DNA of 5,771 bases from Thermoplasmata archaeon (GCA_021850835.1 JAJZKS010000123.1:1-5771), one strand, 5' to 3'; positions 1 to 5,771 are shown, numbered from the stretch's first letter. Numbers and translations: made by a program. The notes: generated by a model not told the origin, from the letters alone.

Positions 1-2332
1 TCTCATGCTGAACAACAACCTCTGGGATCTTTTTCTTGTCACCAGCAATGAGGAGTTCAATGGCCTGCCCGAGGCGTGCTATTGCAAACCCCATGGAATC
101 CCCGAGGGTATCTGCTGTTTTGTTGAGCCTTTCGAATGCAGCTTTGGCCTTTTCATGATTTCCCTTCAGGCCGTGATGCAGCCCAGAAAGGAGATACCAG
201 GTAGGGAGGAAATCGTCTGCCTCCGTGATTTCCAATTCCATTATTGATTCGAGTTCCTTCCTTATGGCCTCATTCAGGGATGGTTGCACAATGATATAAA
301 GGCCTCTTGCGATTTTCTCCTTTACCTTGTTGCCTATGGACTTGGAAATCTTTAGCAGTTCCTCTGCATATTTAACACCGCTCGGGTAACTCATCATGTC
401 AAAGGATGCCATTGTTGCAAACCTGAAGAATGGGTATGCCAGGTTACTGTCTCCAAGCATTCTCACAAGCCCTGCAGCTCCTGGGAAGTATGACATGAAA
501 TCTTCCTTCCTGCCCATGTTGTAATAGATCTCACAAAGGTTGTAGGTTGCATAGGCCCTTGAAACCAGTTCCCCTGAGATGTATGATTTCTCGATGATCT
601 CTGTGAGCATTTTGGCTGATTGCTCAAAGTCGCCCCAGTAGCTGTAGATGATTGCTATGTTGTTCAGCATGAGAAGTTCCCTGTCATAGAACTTGAACTC
701 CTGGCACAGTTTCAGGGCTTCTTCATATTCTTTAAGTGCACCCTTAAGGTCAAATTTCTTTATCTTGATGGTACCAAGTGTTCCATAGCCGTCTGCGATG
801 AGCTCGGATATACTATTTTCATTTGCAATCCTGATAGTCTCAGCGGCCGCCCTTTCCCCATCTTCAATGTTGTTGAGGAATGAATGCCCAGTTGCGATTG
901 CGAGCCATGCCGATGCCCTGTCATATGGCTCCAGGGTGTCTTCCTTAAGCAGGTCACGGCACATGTCAATTGCTTCCTGGTAACGGTCTGTCCTCTGGGC
1001 CAGCTTGGCTGCGCTGAGCTTTGTGAAGACAGGTTCGACAGCCAGAAGGTCGGGGTCATTGAAAATCTCAATTGCCTCCTCAAGTTTGCCAAGGTTGAAG
1101 TATGACTGTGCAGAGAGAATGGCAAGGTGGGCCCTTGCAGCTTTTCCCGACACAATCTTTGAAAGGTTCTTGAATATGTCCTGGGGAAATCCCACATAAC
1201 TCATCTTGTCTATGAATTTTCTCCAGCTCTGGTTGACAAGCTCCTCTATGCGATTCGTGTCTTTCCTCAATTCAAATACTTTCAGTTTTGTGATGAAGGG
1301 GAGATTTGAGAAACCAGGCTGCTTCAGGAATGTTTCGCTTATGATGTATCCACCATTGGAATAAACTGAATTCATTATGATGTCTGAAACACGGTTGTTT
1401 ACCATGCTGTAGTTTGCGCCACGTTCTGTAACGAGACCTATATCCCTGAGTTTCTCCAGGGCGTCCAGCACCTGGCTGACCTCCAGCTGTGCCAGTGTTG
1501 AAATGAAAGCAGGAGTCATTTCCTCTGGGATGAGCGCCACAATCTCAATGACCTTTCTCTCCCCGTCGCTCAGGTCCCGTATGGCCTTGTCAAACCTCAT
1601 TTCTGAACTTGGAGGTATTGGAAAATACCTGTAAGTGACTTCCTCGAGCTCCCCACTGGAATTTATGATCCCCTGTTCCTCGTAATATTTTAGGGTATAT
1701 ACCAGGGAACGTATGTTTCCATTTGTGAGCCGGAAGAGTTCCTGTATGAAGCTGATGGGGAGATTGTACTTCATATTCTTGAGAAGGGCTTTTGTGTCCT
1801 CCAGGTTAGTACGCTCAAAATTTATGATCTGGATATCCGGTTCGGCACCCACAAGATTCAGGAACCTTACAATTGAATTGCCATCCTCAACATTGTCTTC
1901 AGTTATGGTGCCAAAAATAGAGAAACCTAGTTTGGGCGCAAGCCTTGATATGTAGATGAAAAGTTCACGGGAATGCTGGAGCATATTTTCTAAGTTATCT
2001 ATTATGAAGAATGTCCTGGTGGCAATATCTTCCTTAAGGGTCGAGAATTCCTCCACAATCTGTGGTAGGGTTCTTTCCCTGAACTCCTTGTGCAGCTGGT
2101 TCAGGAGTTCATTGTACGCCTGGTACATCAGGGCTTCGCTTGAAGCATATGACCGGGTCCTGTAGACCCTGGTGCCCTCTGTTTTGGCGTGTGCCTCAAT
2201 CTCGTTGAGGATCTGGGTCTTCCCGGTACCCTCCTTGCCCAGGAATACGTAGGAGCGTCCTTTCAGCTGGCCGTTTGCCAGCAAGTCCAGAAAGTACTGG
2301 TGTGCGCCCCTGTAGTTGAAAAGCTTCTGCAT
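1..2332 (-). CDS. STAND/AAA_16-like ATPase with winged-helix and TPR-like repeats (3' end outside window)
   Basis: The frame is open from ATG at 2332 to the left edge: 777 codons with no stop, so the C-terminus is missing. Residues 32-39 form a Walker A P-loop (GKEGTGKT). Residues 107-113 (TFFIIDN) fit Walker B, with Asp112 followed by Asn rather than a second acidic residue. Residues about 200-220 (LTNGNIRSLVYTLKYYEE) resemble an AAA lid with a sensor-2-like Arg208. Residues about 248-335 look like the winged-helix region that follows the NTPase in STAND proteins. From about residue 400 onward come helical TPR-like units, for example YFNLGKLEEAIEIF and the units near 512-545 and 550-583. Known STAND proteins (MalT-like) are ATP-driven signalling switches or scaffolds whose TPRs sense a ligand or partner. 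I infer a cytosolic regulatory or scaffold ATPase; the ligand is unknown. An in-frame TAA at 2366-2368 limits upstream starts. The gene follows pyrK by 76 bp but has its own promoter-like box. Confidence 0.85.
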   Translation of the reverse strand, partial: MQKLFNYRGAHQYFLDLLANGQLKGRSYVFLGKEGTGKTQILNEIEAHAKTEGTRVYRTRSYASSEALMYQAYNELLNQLHKEFRERTLPQIVEEFSTLKEDIATRTFFIIDNLENMLQHSRELFIYISRLAPKLGFSIFGTITEDNVEDGNSIVRFLNLVGAEPDIQIINFERTNLEDTKALLKNMKYNLPISFIQELFRLTNGNIRSLVYTLKYYEEQGIINSSGELEEVTYRYFPIPPSSEMRFDKAIRDLSDGERKVIEIVALIPEEMTPAFISTLAQLEVSQVLDALEKLRDIGLVTERGANYSMVNNRVSDIIMNSVYSNGGYIISETFLKQPGFSNLPFITKLKVFELRKDTNRIEELVNQSWRKFIDKMSYVGFPQDIFKNLSKIVSGKAARAHLAILSAQSYFNLGKLEEAIEIFNDPDLLAVEPVFTKLSAAKLAQRTDRYQEAIDMCRDLLKEDTLEPYDRASAWLAIATGHSFLNNIEDGERAAAETIRIANENSISELIADGYGTLGTIKIKKFDLKGALKEYEEALKLCQEFKFYDRELLMLNNIAIIYSYWGDFEQSAKMLTEIIEKSYISGELVSRAYATYNLCEIYYNMGRKEDFMSYFPGAAGLVRMLGDSNLAYPFFRFATMASFDMMSYPSGVKYAEELLKISKSIGNKVKEKIARGLYIIVQPSLNEAIRKELESIMELEITEADDFLPTWYLLSGLHHGLKGNHEKAKAAFERLNKTADTLGDSMGFAIARLGQAIELLIAGDKKKIPEVVVQHE

Positions 2333-2354
2333 CTGCCACAAAGTATTGAATAGA

Positions 2355-2370
2355 GTACTTAATAGTTATT
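2355..2370 (-). promoter_or_regulatory. Putative TATA-box promoter of the STAND/TPR ATPase gene
   Basis: On the minus strand the 76-bp gap after pyrK contains the AT-rich element AACTATTAAGTA, preceded by purines (GGAAAT) that could serve as a BRE. Its centre is about 29 nt upstream of the ATG at 2332. In archaea this spacing puts the transcription start at or within a few bases of the start codon. Only a weak Shine-Dalgarno-like GTGG precedes the ATG, which agrees with a leaderless or very short-leader mRNA. This is inference from spacing and composition. Confidence 0.45.
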
Positions 2371-2408
2371 TCCTGTCTTCATTGCATGGTCAGCCCATGG
2401 CTATCAAA

Positions 2409-3149
2409 TTAAAGCTTGACCCTCAATCCGCTCACGCTGAGCCTCTCCCTGCCGAATTCCTTAGATTTCAGCAATGCTGCCTTGGAGAATACAGGGCCCT
2501 GTGTGCAAAGCTGCAAGCCGTCAATGGAGCAGGAATCGCAAACTCCGATCCCGCATTTCATATGCCGCTCCAAAGAGAAATCAGCGTCTATATCCTTATC
2601 AGAAATGTAATCCAGTATTGACTTCAACATGAGCTCTGGCCCGCAGACATACATCATTGAGAAATCCTCAAGTGGAAGTATCTTTAGGCCTTCAACAGCA
2701 AATCCCTTTATTCCCAGGCTTCCGTCATCGGTTACTGCGGTGAGCCTCTCCGGGGAGAACCGATCCGCAAAGAGAAGTTCCTCCTTTGTCCGTGCTGAAA
2801 CCAGGCCATGGGAGTCAGGCGTTATGAGGGGCAGCAGGCCGGCCATCCCGGAACCTCCCCCAACAATCAGGATTTTTCCCTGGGCCTTTCTGAAAGTGTT
2901 TCCATAGGGGCCCCTGAAGTATATTTTATCTCCTGCCCTGAGTTTCGTTATTGCAGTGCTTGTAGGGCCATACTCCTTCACTGTTATCCCTTTTATCCGG
3001 CCAGTGTAAGAGAGTGATATCGGAATCTCGCCCACGCCCGGGATCCAGACCATTATGAATTGCCCCGGCCGTACTTCCCTGTCCCACGGGAAGAGGATAG
3101 AGACTGTGGTCGGAGTCTCCCTGTCGACCCGTTCTATTAACGAATGCAT
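2409..3149 (-). CDS. pyrK: Dihydroorotate dehydrogenase B, electron transfer subunit (PyrK)
   Basis: PyrK carries FAD and a [2Fe-2S] cluster and passes electrons from the PyrD flavin to NAD+, so that dihydroorotate oxidation is NAD-linked; class 1B enzymes form PyrD2PyrK2 heterotetramers in the cytosol. From the ATG at 3149 it has 246 residues. It shows an N-terminal ferredoxin-reductase-type beta barrel (about 1-90, with PGQF and PISLSY in the flavin-binding region), a nucleotide-binding segment GGGSGMAGL (about 97-105), the YVCGPE motif (about 167-172), and a C-terminal cluster motif with Cys199, Cys204, Cys207 and Cys215 (C-x4-C-x2-C-x7-C, followed by QGPVF). The last Cys spacing is shorter than in the Lactococcus enzyme, as I recall for archaeal PyrK. 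The Arg often found in the flavin RxxS-type motif is Ile here. The ATG overlaps the pyrD stop (TGATG), so the two are translationally coupled; an in-frame GTG at 3152 is an alternative start. Confidence 0.93.
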   Translation of the reverse strand: MHSLIERVDRETPTTVSILFPWDREVRPGQFIMVWIPGVGEIPISLSYTGRIKGITVKEYGPTSTAITKLRAGDKIYFRGPYGNTFRKAQGKILIVGGGSGMAGLLPLITPDSHGLVSARTKEELLFADRFSPERLTAVTDDGSLGIKGFAVEGLKILPLEDFSMMYVCGPELMLKSILDYISDKDIDADFSLERHMKCGIGVCDSCSIDGLQLCTQGPVFSKAALLKSKEFGRERLSVSGLRVKL

Positions 3150-4051
3150 CACTGAACCGCTACCCCCACCATATCACTCACGCTGGAAAATCCCTCCGCA
3201 TCCATGAATGATGAGATGCCATTGTTAATCTCCGAAAAAATGCCTTTTCCCCTTGTATAAACACCAGTTCCAATCTCAAGGGCAGAGGCTCCTGCCATAA
3301 GGTATTCGACCGCATCCTCATGTGTCTCTATTCCGCCTACTCCAATTATGGTCTTTCCCGTTTCCTTGTAAAGCTGGTAAACGTACCTGATCCCCACATT
3401 CTTTATGGCACGCCCAGAAAGCCCGCCATATGAGTTTGAAAGGACTGGCCGCCTGGCGTATATATCAATGGCCATTCCCCTGACTGTGTTTATGACAACG
3501 AAGGCGTCTGCCTTCGCCGCTGCATTGGCAATTTCCAATATGTCTGTGGTATTGGGGCTCAATTTTGCCCAGACCGGGATCCTGACTTTGCTTTTCAGTT
3601 CTCCAACAATTTGCTCCACAAGATCAGGGTCAGATCCGACTTCCGAACCAACTCCGATCACATGCGGGCAGGAAAGATTCAGTTCAAGGGCACTTGCACC
3701 GTACTCTTCCATTTTTTTACCCACGTAAAGAAAATCTTCAGCGGTGCCTCCAAAAATGCTTCCTATAACTGGCTTACCTGCCTGAAGCGCGATCCTGATT
3801 TCGTTGCCAAAGTTGTCGATCCCGGGATTTGCCAGCCCAACTGCATTCAGGAGTCCTTCGGGAATCTCTGCAACTATTGGGGGGCGGTATCCTGTCCTTT
3901 CTTCCCGGCCTATGGACTTTGTTACAACTGCAGCAGCGCCGGATTCGAGAATATGCTTCATAGTATACCCGTTCTCATCGAGAATGCCAGAAGCAAGCAT
4001 GAGAGGGTTCTGAAGCCCTATCCCTGTTATGGATGTCTTAAGGTTAGGCAT
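3149..4051 (-). CDS. pyrD: Dihydroorotate dehydrogenase B, catalytic subunit (PyrD, class 1B)
   Basis: This FMN enzyme oxidises dihydroorotate to orotate, the fourth step of de novo UMP synthesis. The 300-residue length is normal for class 1. It is a TIM-barrel with visible family motifs: ASGILDENG (20-28), Lys45 in TKS (FMN/substrate contact), LNAVGLANPG (68-77) containing the substrate-binding Asn69, NLSCPHV (125-131) with catalytic base Cys128, which marks class 1 (class 2 uses Ser), Lys163 in WAKLSPN, INTVRGMAID (187-196), SGRAIK (212-217), and the phosphate-binding segments GVGGI (237-241) and IGTG (260-263). His130 stands where an orotate-contacting Asn is typical in better-studied class 1A enzymes; as I recall, archaeal homologues often have SCPH. 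The partner pyrK follows with a TGATG overlap, supporting type 1B. The ATG at 4051 has a good Shine-Dalgarno GGAG five bases upstream and also a TATA-like box at leaderless spacing. Confidence 0.96.
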   Translation of the reverse strand: MPNLKTSITGIGLQNPLMLASGILDENGYTMKHILESGAAAVVTKSIGREERTGYRPPIVAEIPEGLLNAVGLANPGIDNFGNEIRIALQAGKPVIGSIFGGTAEDFLYVGKKMEEYGASALELNLSCPHVIGVGSEVGSDPDLVEQIVGELKSKVRIPVWAKLSPNTTDILEIANAAAKADAFVVINTVRGMAIDIYARRPVLSNSYGGLSGRAIKNVGIRYVYQLYKETGKTIIGVGGIETHEDAVEYLMAGASALEIGTGVYTRGKGIFSEINNGISSFMDAEGFSSVSDMVGVAVQ

Positions 4052-4085
4052 GTTTTCTCCTGCACATTGAACGGATATATCGAAT
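4052..4085 (-). promoter_or_regulatory. pyrD upstream region: Shine-Dalgarno GGAG plus TATA-like GATATATC
   Basis: The 34-nt gap between the ybhB-like stop and pyrD contains two signals on the minus strand. GGAG at 4057-4060 lies five bases before the ATG and is the clearest ribosome-binding site in the window; it suits translation from an mRNA that reads through from the upstream gene. The palindrome GATATATC (4074-4081) is centred about 26 nt before the ATG, the expected distance for an archaeal TATA box driving a leaderless transcript. Both may be used; the Shine-Dalgarno is more certain than the promoter. Confidence 0.5.
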
Positions 4086-4556
4086 TCACTCGTATGAGCG
4101 GCCGTATTTGACCATTGTGGAGGCCTGCTTTACTGTCCTGTCTTTTATTATCCCCATAAGGTCATTCTTGGAAAGCCCCGGTTCAAGATCAGGCTCCTGA
4201 AGTACAGCATATAGATAGAAGAAATACCTGTGTACGCTCTTTCTCGGGGGGCAGGGGCCATTGTAGCCAATCCTGTTGAAGCTGTTGACTCCCTGTGCCA
4301 TCCCATCGTCAACAGCCTTCTCCTTGGGGATGTTTTCCTGAAGTTGCTTGACTCCGGGCTTGATGTTATACAAGACCCAGTGCACAAAGGTCCCGCGTGG
4401 TGCATCCGGGTCTTCCATGATTAGGATAAAGGATTTTGTTGAAGAAGGTGGATCTGCCCAAAGTATCTCAGGAGAATAATCCTGGCCATCGCAGGTATAC
4501 TTCTGGCTGAGGCGCTCGCCATACTTAGCGGAAGACAGCTCAAGGTTGAATGTCAT
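4086..4556 (-). CDS. YbhB/YbcL family Raf kinase inhibitor-like (PEBP) protein
   Basis: From ATG 4556 the product has 156 residues, the usual length for bacterial and archaeal YbhB/YbcL proteins. Family hallmarks are visible: KYTCDGQDYSPEILW (19-33), where the D-G-x-x-x-S-P pattern lines the anion-binding pocket; EDPDAPRGTFVHWVLYNI (48-65) with the DPDAP and HW signatures; GYNGPCPP (97-104); and HRYFFYLYAV (109-118). The small phosphatidylethanolamine-binding-protein fold binds anionic ligands. The role of prokaryotic members is largely unknown, so kinase inhibition should not be assumed. No signal peptide is seen, so it is probably cytosolic. The frame extends upstream to a TTG at 4601, but those extra 15 codons overlap a TATA-like box and lack family similarity, so ATG 4556 is preferred. 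The gene lies 34 nt upstream of pyrD on the same strand and may be co-transcribed with pyrDK. Confidence 0.92.
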   Translation of the reverse strand: MTFNLELSSAKYGERLSQKYTCDGQDYSPEILWADPPSSTKSFILIMEDPDAPRGTFVHWVLYNIKPGVKQLQENIPKEKAVDDGMAQGVNSFNRIGYNGPCPPRKSVHRYFFYLYAVLQEPDLEPGLSKNDLMGIIKDRTVKQASTMVKYGRSYE

Positions 4557-4578
4557 TGGAACATATATGGCTAGGACG

Positions 4579-4588
4579 TTAAAATAAG
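4579..4588 (-). promoter_or_regulatory. Putative TATA box of the YbhB-like gene (leaderless)
   Basis: The minus strand reads CTTATTTTAA, centred about 27 nt before ATG 4556. This matches the archaeal TATA-to-start distance when transcription begins at the start codon. No Shine-Dalgarno sequence precedes the ATG (the preceding bases are TATGTTCCA), which also favours leaderless expression. This box may drive the whole ybhB-pyrD-pyrK cluster. Confidence 0.45.
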
Positions 4589-4656
4589 ATTTGAATTTCA
4601 ATATTTCAGGGTGTCACTGCAATTATGTATGAAATTGTGCATGTTCAACTGTCTGT

Positions 4657-4670
4657 AATAAATTTTAAAT
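4657..4670 (+). promoter_or_regulatory. Putative TATA box of the pilin gene
   Basis: The plus strand carries AATAAATTTTAAAT, with TTTTAAAT centred about 30 nt before ATG 4697. The predicted transcription start falls only a few bases upstream of this ATG, and no Shine-Dalgarno sequence is seen. The box lies in the 140-bp divergent region (4557-4696), back to back with the promoter of the YbhB-like gene; the rest of that region shows no further gene or clear repeat. Confidence 0.5.
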
Positions 4671-4696
4671 CATGATGTGTGCTTAAAACCCTGTAT

Positions 4697-5194
4697 ATGA
4701 GGAAAATAGTGAGCCGGGATGACAAGGCTGTCTCCCCGATTATTGCAACTGTCCTTCTTGTTGCAATCACAGTTACGATGATTGCCACCGCCTATACCCT
4801 GCTGGAGAACTACATCCCGAGCCCGGTTCCCAACACCCCCTCTGCTGCACTTAAAGTTGTGTACGACACTCAGCCCAGTGGCAGCCCATATTATGGAAAC
4901 TATACGATTTACATAAATTCCCTGAACGGTAATGTTTCGGTCAGCGACGTGAACCTCATAGTCACTCTGTCCAACAACACGGTGGATGAGATCGGCCTCG
5001 GGCAGGTATACGCAAATGCCGGCTCATTCAATTACAGCACCTATATCACAGTCTCCCTTCAGAGCAGCGCAGGATACCTGACAAGCACAAGTTTCGTGGG
5101 GCTGTATCTGCATGATTCTATTAGCCACATTACTAGAATCGCATTGGTTGACACATTCACTGGGGGTTCAATTGGGAGTACCAGCTTCCAATAA
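4697..5194 (+). CDS. Archaeal type IV pilin (class III prepilin, Pilin_N type)
   Basis: The product has 165 residues from ATG 4697. It begins with a short charged leader (MRKIVSRDDK), then AVSPIIATVLLVAITVTMI (11-29), the classic archaeal prepilin pattern: cleavage by the PibD/FlaK-type prepilin peptidase is predicted between Lys10 and Ala11, and the hydrophobic helix forms the pilus core after export. The rest is a beta-rich, Ser/Thr/Asn-rich domain with four N-x-S/T sequons (Asn68, Asn79, Asn93, Asn112), suggesting surface N-glycosylation by inference. Such pilins act in adhesion or surface filaments; the specific role here is unknown, and no assembly ATPase or TadC-like platform gene is in the window. 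An in-frame GTG at 4679 lies too near the TATA-like box to be transcribed from it, so ATG 4697 is preferred. Codons 87-94 are duplicated in inverted form at the right edge. Confidence 0.88.
   Translation: MRKIVSRDDKAVSPIIATVLLVAITVTMIATAYTLLENYIPSPVPNTPSAALKVVYDTQPSGSPYYGNYTIYINSLNGNVSVSDVNLIVTLSNNTVDEIGLGQVYANAGSFNYSTYITVSLQSSAGYLTSTSFVGLYLHDSISHITRIALVDTFTGGSIGSTSFQ
4954..4977 (+). repeat. Inverted 24-bp duplication, copy inside the pilin gene
   Basis: These 24 bases encode pilin residues Leu87 to Asn94 (LIVTLSNN) plus one preceding base. They are identical, base for base, to the reverse complement of 5748-5771. Identity ends at 4977; the next three bases differ. This copy sits in an intact reading frame, so it is probably the original. 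Confidence 0.9.
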
Positions 5195-5210
5195 TTCTTC
5201 TTTATTTTTT
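5195..5210 (+). terminator. T-rich terminator after the pilin gene
   Basis: Directly after the TAA stop at 5192-5194 comes TTCTTCTTTATTTTTT on the plus strand, with no need for a strong hairpin. Archaeal RNA polymerase terminates intrinsically at such U-rich tracts. The tract lies in the 32-bp gap between the convergent pilin and DUF996 genes, where a terminator is expected. Confidence 0.6.
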
Positions 5211-5226
5211 GCTGGGCATTCGGAAA

Positions 5227-5748
5227 TCATGTCTGGCTAACGCCTTTTCTGGCAACAACATTGTCCGGAATTGAGAAGAAGGCAATTGCTATTATGATCT
5301 GGGCAACAAGGAGCAGCAGGAAACCAATCATTATAACCACAGTGATTGCGCCTATGAAGTAGAACAGTGCCCCGGTTTCAAACAGGGGAATATTAAGCCT
5401 CCGGGATATGGCCCCATAGCTCTGCCGTATGAAGTAACCGGAAAAGATCAGAAGTATCCATGTGGCAAGCAAGGCGGGGATTAGGGCGATTGCCACCGCA
5501 GACCAGTTTACTGTCCCAAGGTTCTGGTATTGACCCACCATATTGGGAAAACCAGTTGGGTAGTTCACACCAACGTAATGCAAGACTACTGCAATTACGA
5601 AAAACGCTGAAACTGCCACAGCTATTATTGCAAAAACTACTGACAGAATGGCGTTGGTGAAAATATGCCGGTCACCCAGTTCTGTTGAAAGCCGGTCTAT
5701 GGCCACAAGTATAAGGACGAAACCCGCAATTCCTAGAACCCACCCAAT
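5227..5748 (-). CDS. DUF996-type multi-pass membrane protein (5' end missing)
   Basis: The frame ends with TGA at 5227-5229. The first possible start is GTG 5706 (159 residues), but convincing coding sequence continues upstream to about 5748 (GWVLGIAGFVLILVAIDRLS spans the GTG), then meets the duplicated pilin segment and an in-frame TAG at 5764-5766. In family members I recall, a hydrophobic N-terminal segment precedes the LSxxxxxxxIFxNAL region, so the true start probably lies beyond the window or was lost at the junction. Counting from GTG, hydrophobic stretches are at about 17-45, 68-93 and 113-146, the last possibly two helices. The C-terminal pattern IPLFETGALFYFIGA ... AIAFFSIPD fits DUF996. 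Function is unknown; it is an inner (cytoplasmic) membrane protein by prediction. It is convergent with the pilin gene, and I see no evidence that they work together. Confidence 0.7.
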   Translation of the reverse strand: MGWVLGIAGFVLILVAIDRLSTELGDRHIFTNAILSVVFAIIAVAVSAFFVIAVVLHYVGVNYPTGFPNMVGQYQNLGTVNWSAVAIALIPALLATWILLIFSGYFIRQSYGAISRRLNIPLFETGALFYFIGAITVVIMIGFLLLLVAQIIIAIAFFSIPDNVVARKGVSQT

Positions 5749-5771
5749 TGTTGGACAGAGTGACTATGAGG
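5748..5771 (-). repeat. Inverted 24-bp duplication, copy at window edge
   Basis: The reverse complement of these bases is identical to pilin-gene positions 4954-4977, and the match runs to the last base of the window, so its full length is unknown. It interrupts the upstream part of the DUF996 reading frame and introduces a TAG in that frame. Read in the pilin frame it gives LIVTLSNN and then unrelated sequence, so it is a fragment and not a second intact pilin gene. Confidence 0.9.

Noticed and set aside
760..1197. Minus-strand open frame of 145 codons
   Set aside because: It lies inside the STAND/TPR ATPase gene in a different frame on the same strand, with low-complexity, unstructured composition.
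2316..2621. Plus-strand open frame of 101 codons over the pyrK end and the 76-bp gap
   Set aside because: It is mostly antisense to pyrK and the ATPase start and shows no family-like features.
3611..4111. Plus-strand open frame of 166 codons opposite pyrD
   Set aside because: It is fully antisense to the well-supported pyrD gene and has no recognisable motif or promoter; it is a shadow frame.
4557..4601. Upstream TTG start for the YbhB-like protein (15 extra residues)
   Set aside because: The extension overlaps the TATA-like box, makes the protein longer than the usual family length and adds no conserved sequence.
4679..4696. Upstream GTG start for the pilin
   Set aside because: It lies only about 13 nt from the TATA-like box, upstream of the expected transcription start, and would lengthen the leader peptide without need.
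5114..5140. Inverted repeat with 7-bp arms (GATTCTA / TAGAATC) and a 13-nt loop in the pilin gene
   Set aside because: It is inside coding sequence, short, and of a kind expected by chance in several kilobases; there is no T-tract beside it to make a terminator.
5725..5771. A second pilin gene entering from the right edge on the minus strand
   Set aside because: Only the LIVTLSNN part matches; the same frame then runs out of pilin-like sequence into DUF996 sequence, so it is a fragment at a junction.

Overview
The window reads as a piece of an archaeal chromosome, most likely from the Thermoplasmatota (Thermoplasma/Ferroplasma-like lineages). The domain call rests on an archaeal class III prepilin, a DUF996-type membrane protein, a compact archaeal-style PyrDB/PyrK pair, and start codons that mostly lie about 25-30 nt downstream of TATA-like boxes, as expected for leaderless transcripts. 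The order-level call is inference from overall appearance (moderate GC, Arg codons mainly AGG, leaderless promoters). The odd length and the duplicated sequence at the right edge suggest that this may be a whole metagenomic or single-cell contig rather than an internal slice.

Layout. Positions 1-2332, minus strand: a large gene, open at the left edge, for a STAND/AAA_16-like ATPase followed by a winged-helix region and TPR-like helical repeats. It has 777 codons in the window and no stop. Positions 2409-4051, minus strand: pyrK and pyrD, overlapping at the stop/start, encode the two subunits of NAD-linked class 1B dihydroorotate dehydrogenase (de novo pyrimidine synthesis). Positions 4086-4556, minus strand: a YbhB/YbcL (PEBP/RKIP-like) protein 34 nt upstream of pyrD, so a ybhB-pyrD-pyrK operon is plausible. 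Positions 4557-4696: a divergent promoter region. Positions 4697-5194, plus strand: a single archaeal type IV pilin with four potential N-glycosylation sequons, followed by a T-rich terminator. Positions 5227 to about 5748, minus strand: a DUF996-type multi-pass membrane protein, convergent with the pilin gene and lacking its true 5' end.

The most notable observation is at the right edge. The last 24 bases (5748-5771) are an exact inverted copy of an internal piece of the pilin gene (4954-4977). The duplication interrupts the DUF996 gene just where its N-terminal membrane segment should continue. The simplest reading is a chimeric or assembly junction; a real inverted duplication or invertible pilin cassette is the more interesting alternative. 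I see no CRISPR array, tRNA, rRNA, transposase or obvious defence system. The large ATPase is the least characterised gene here, and its regulatory role is unknown.
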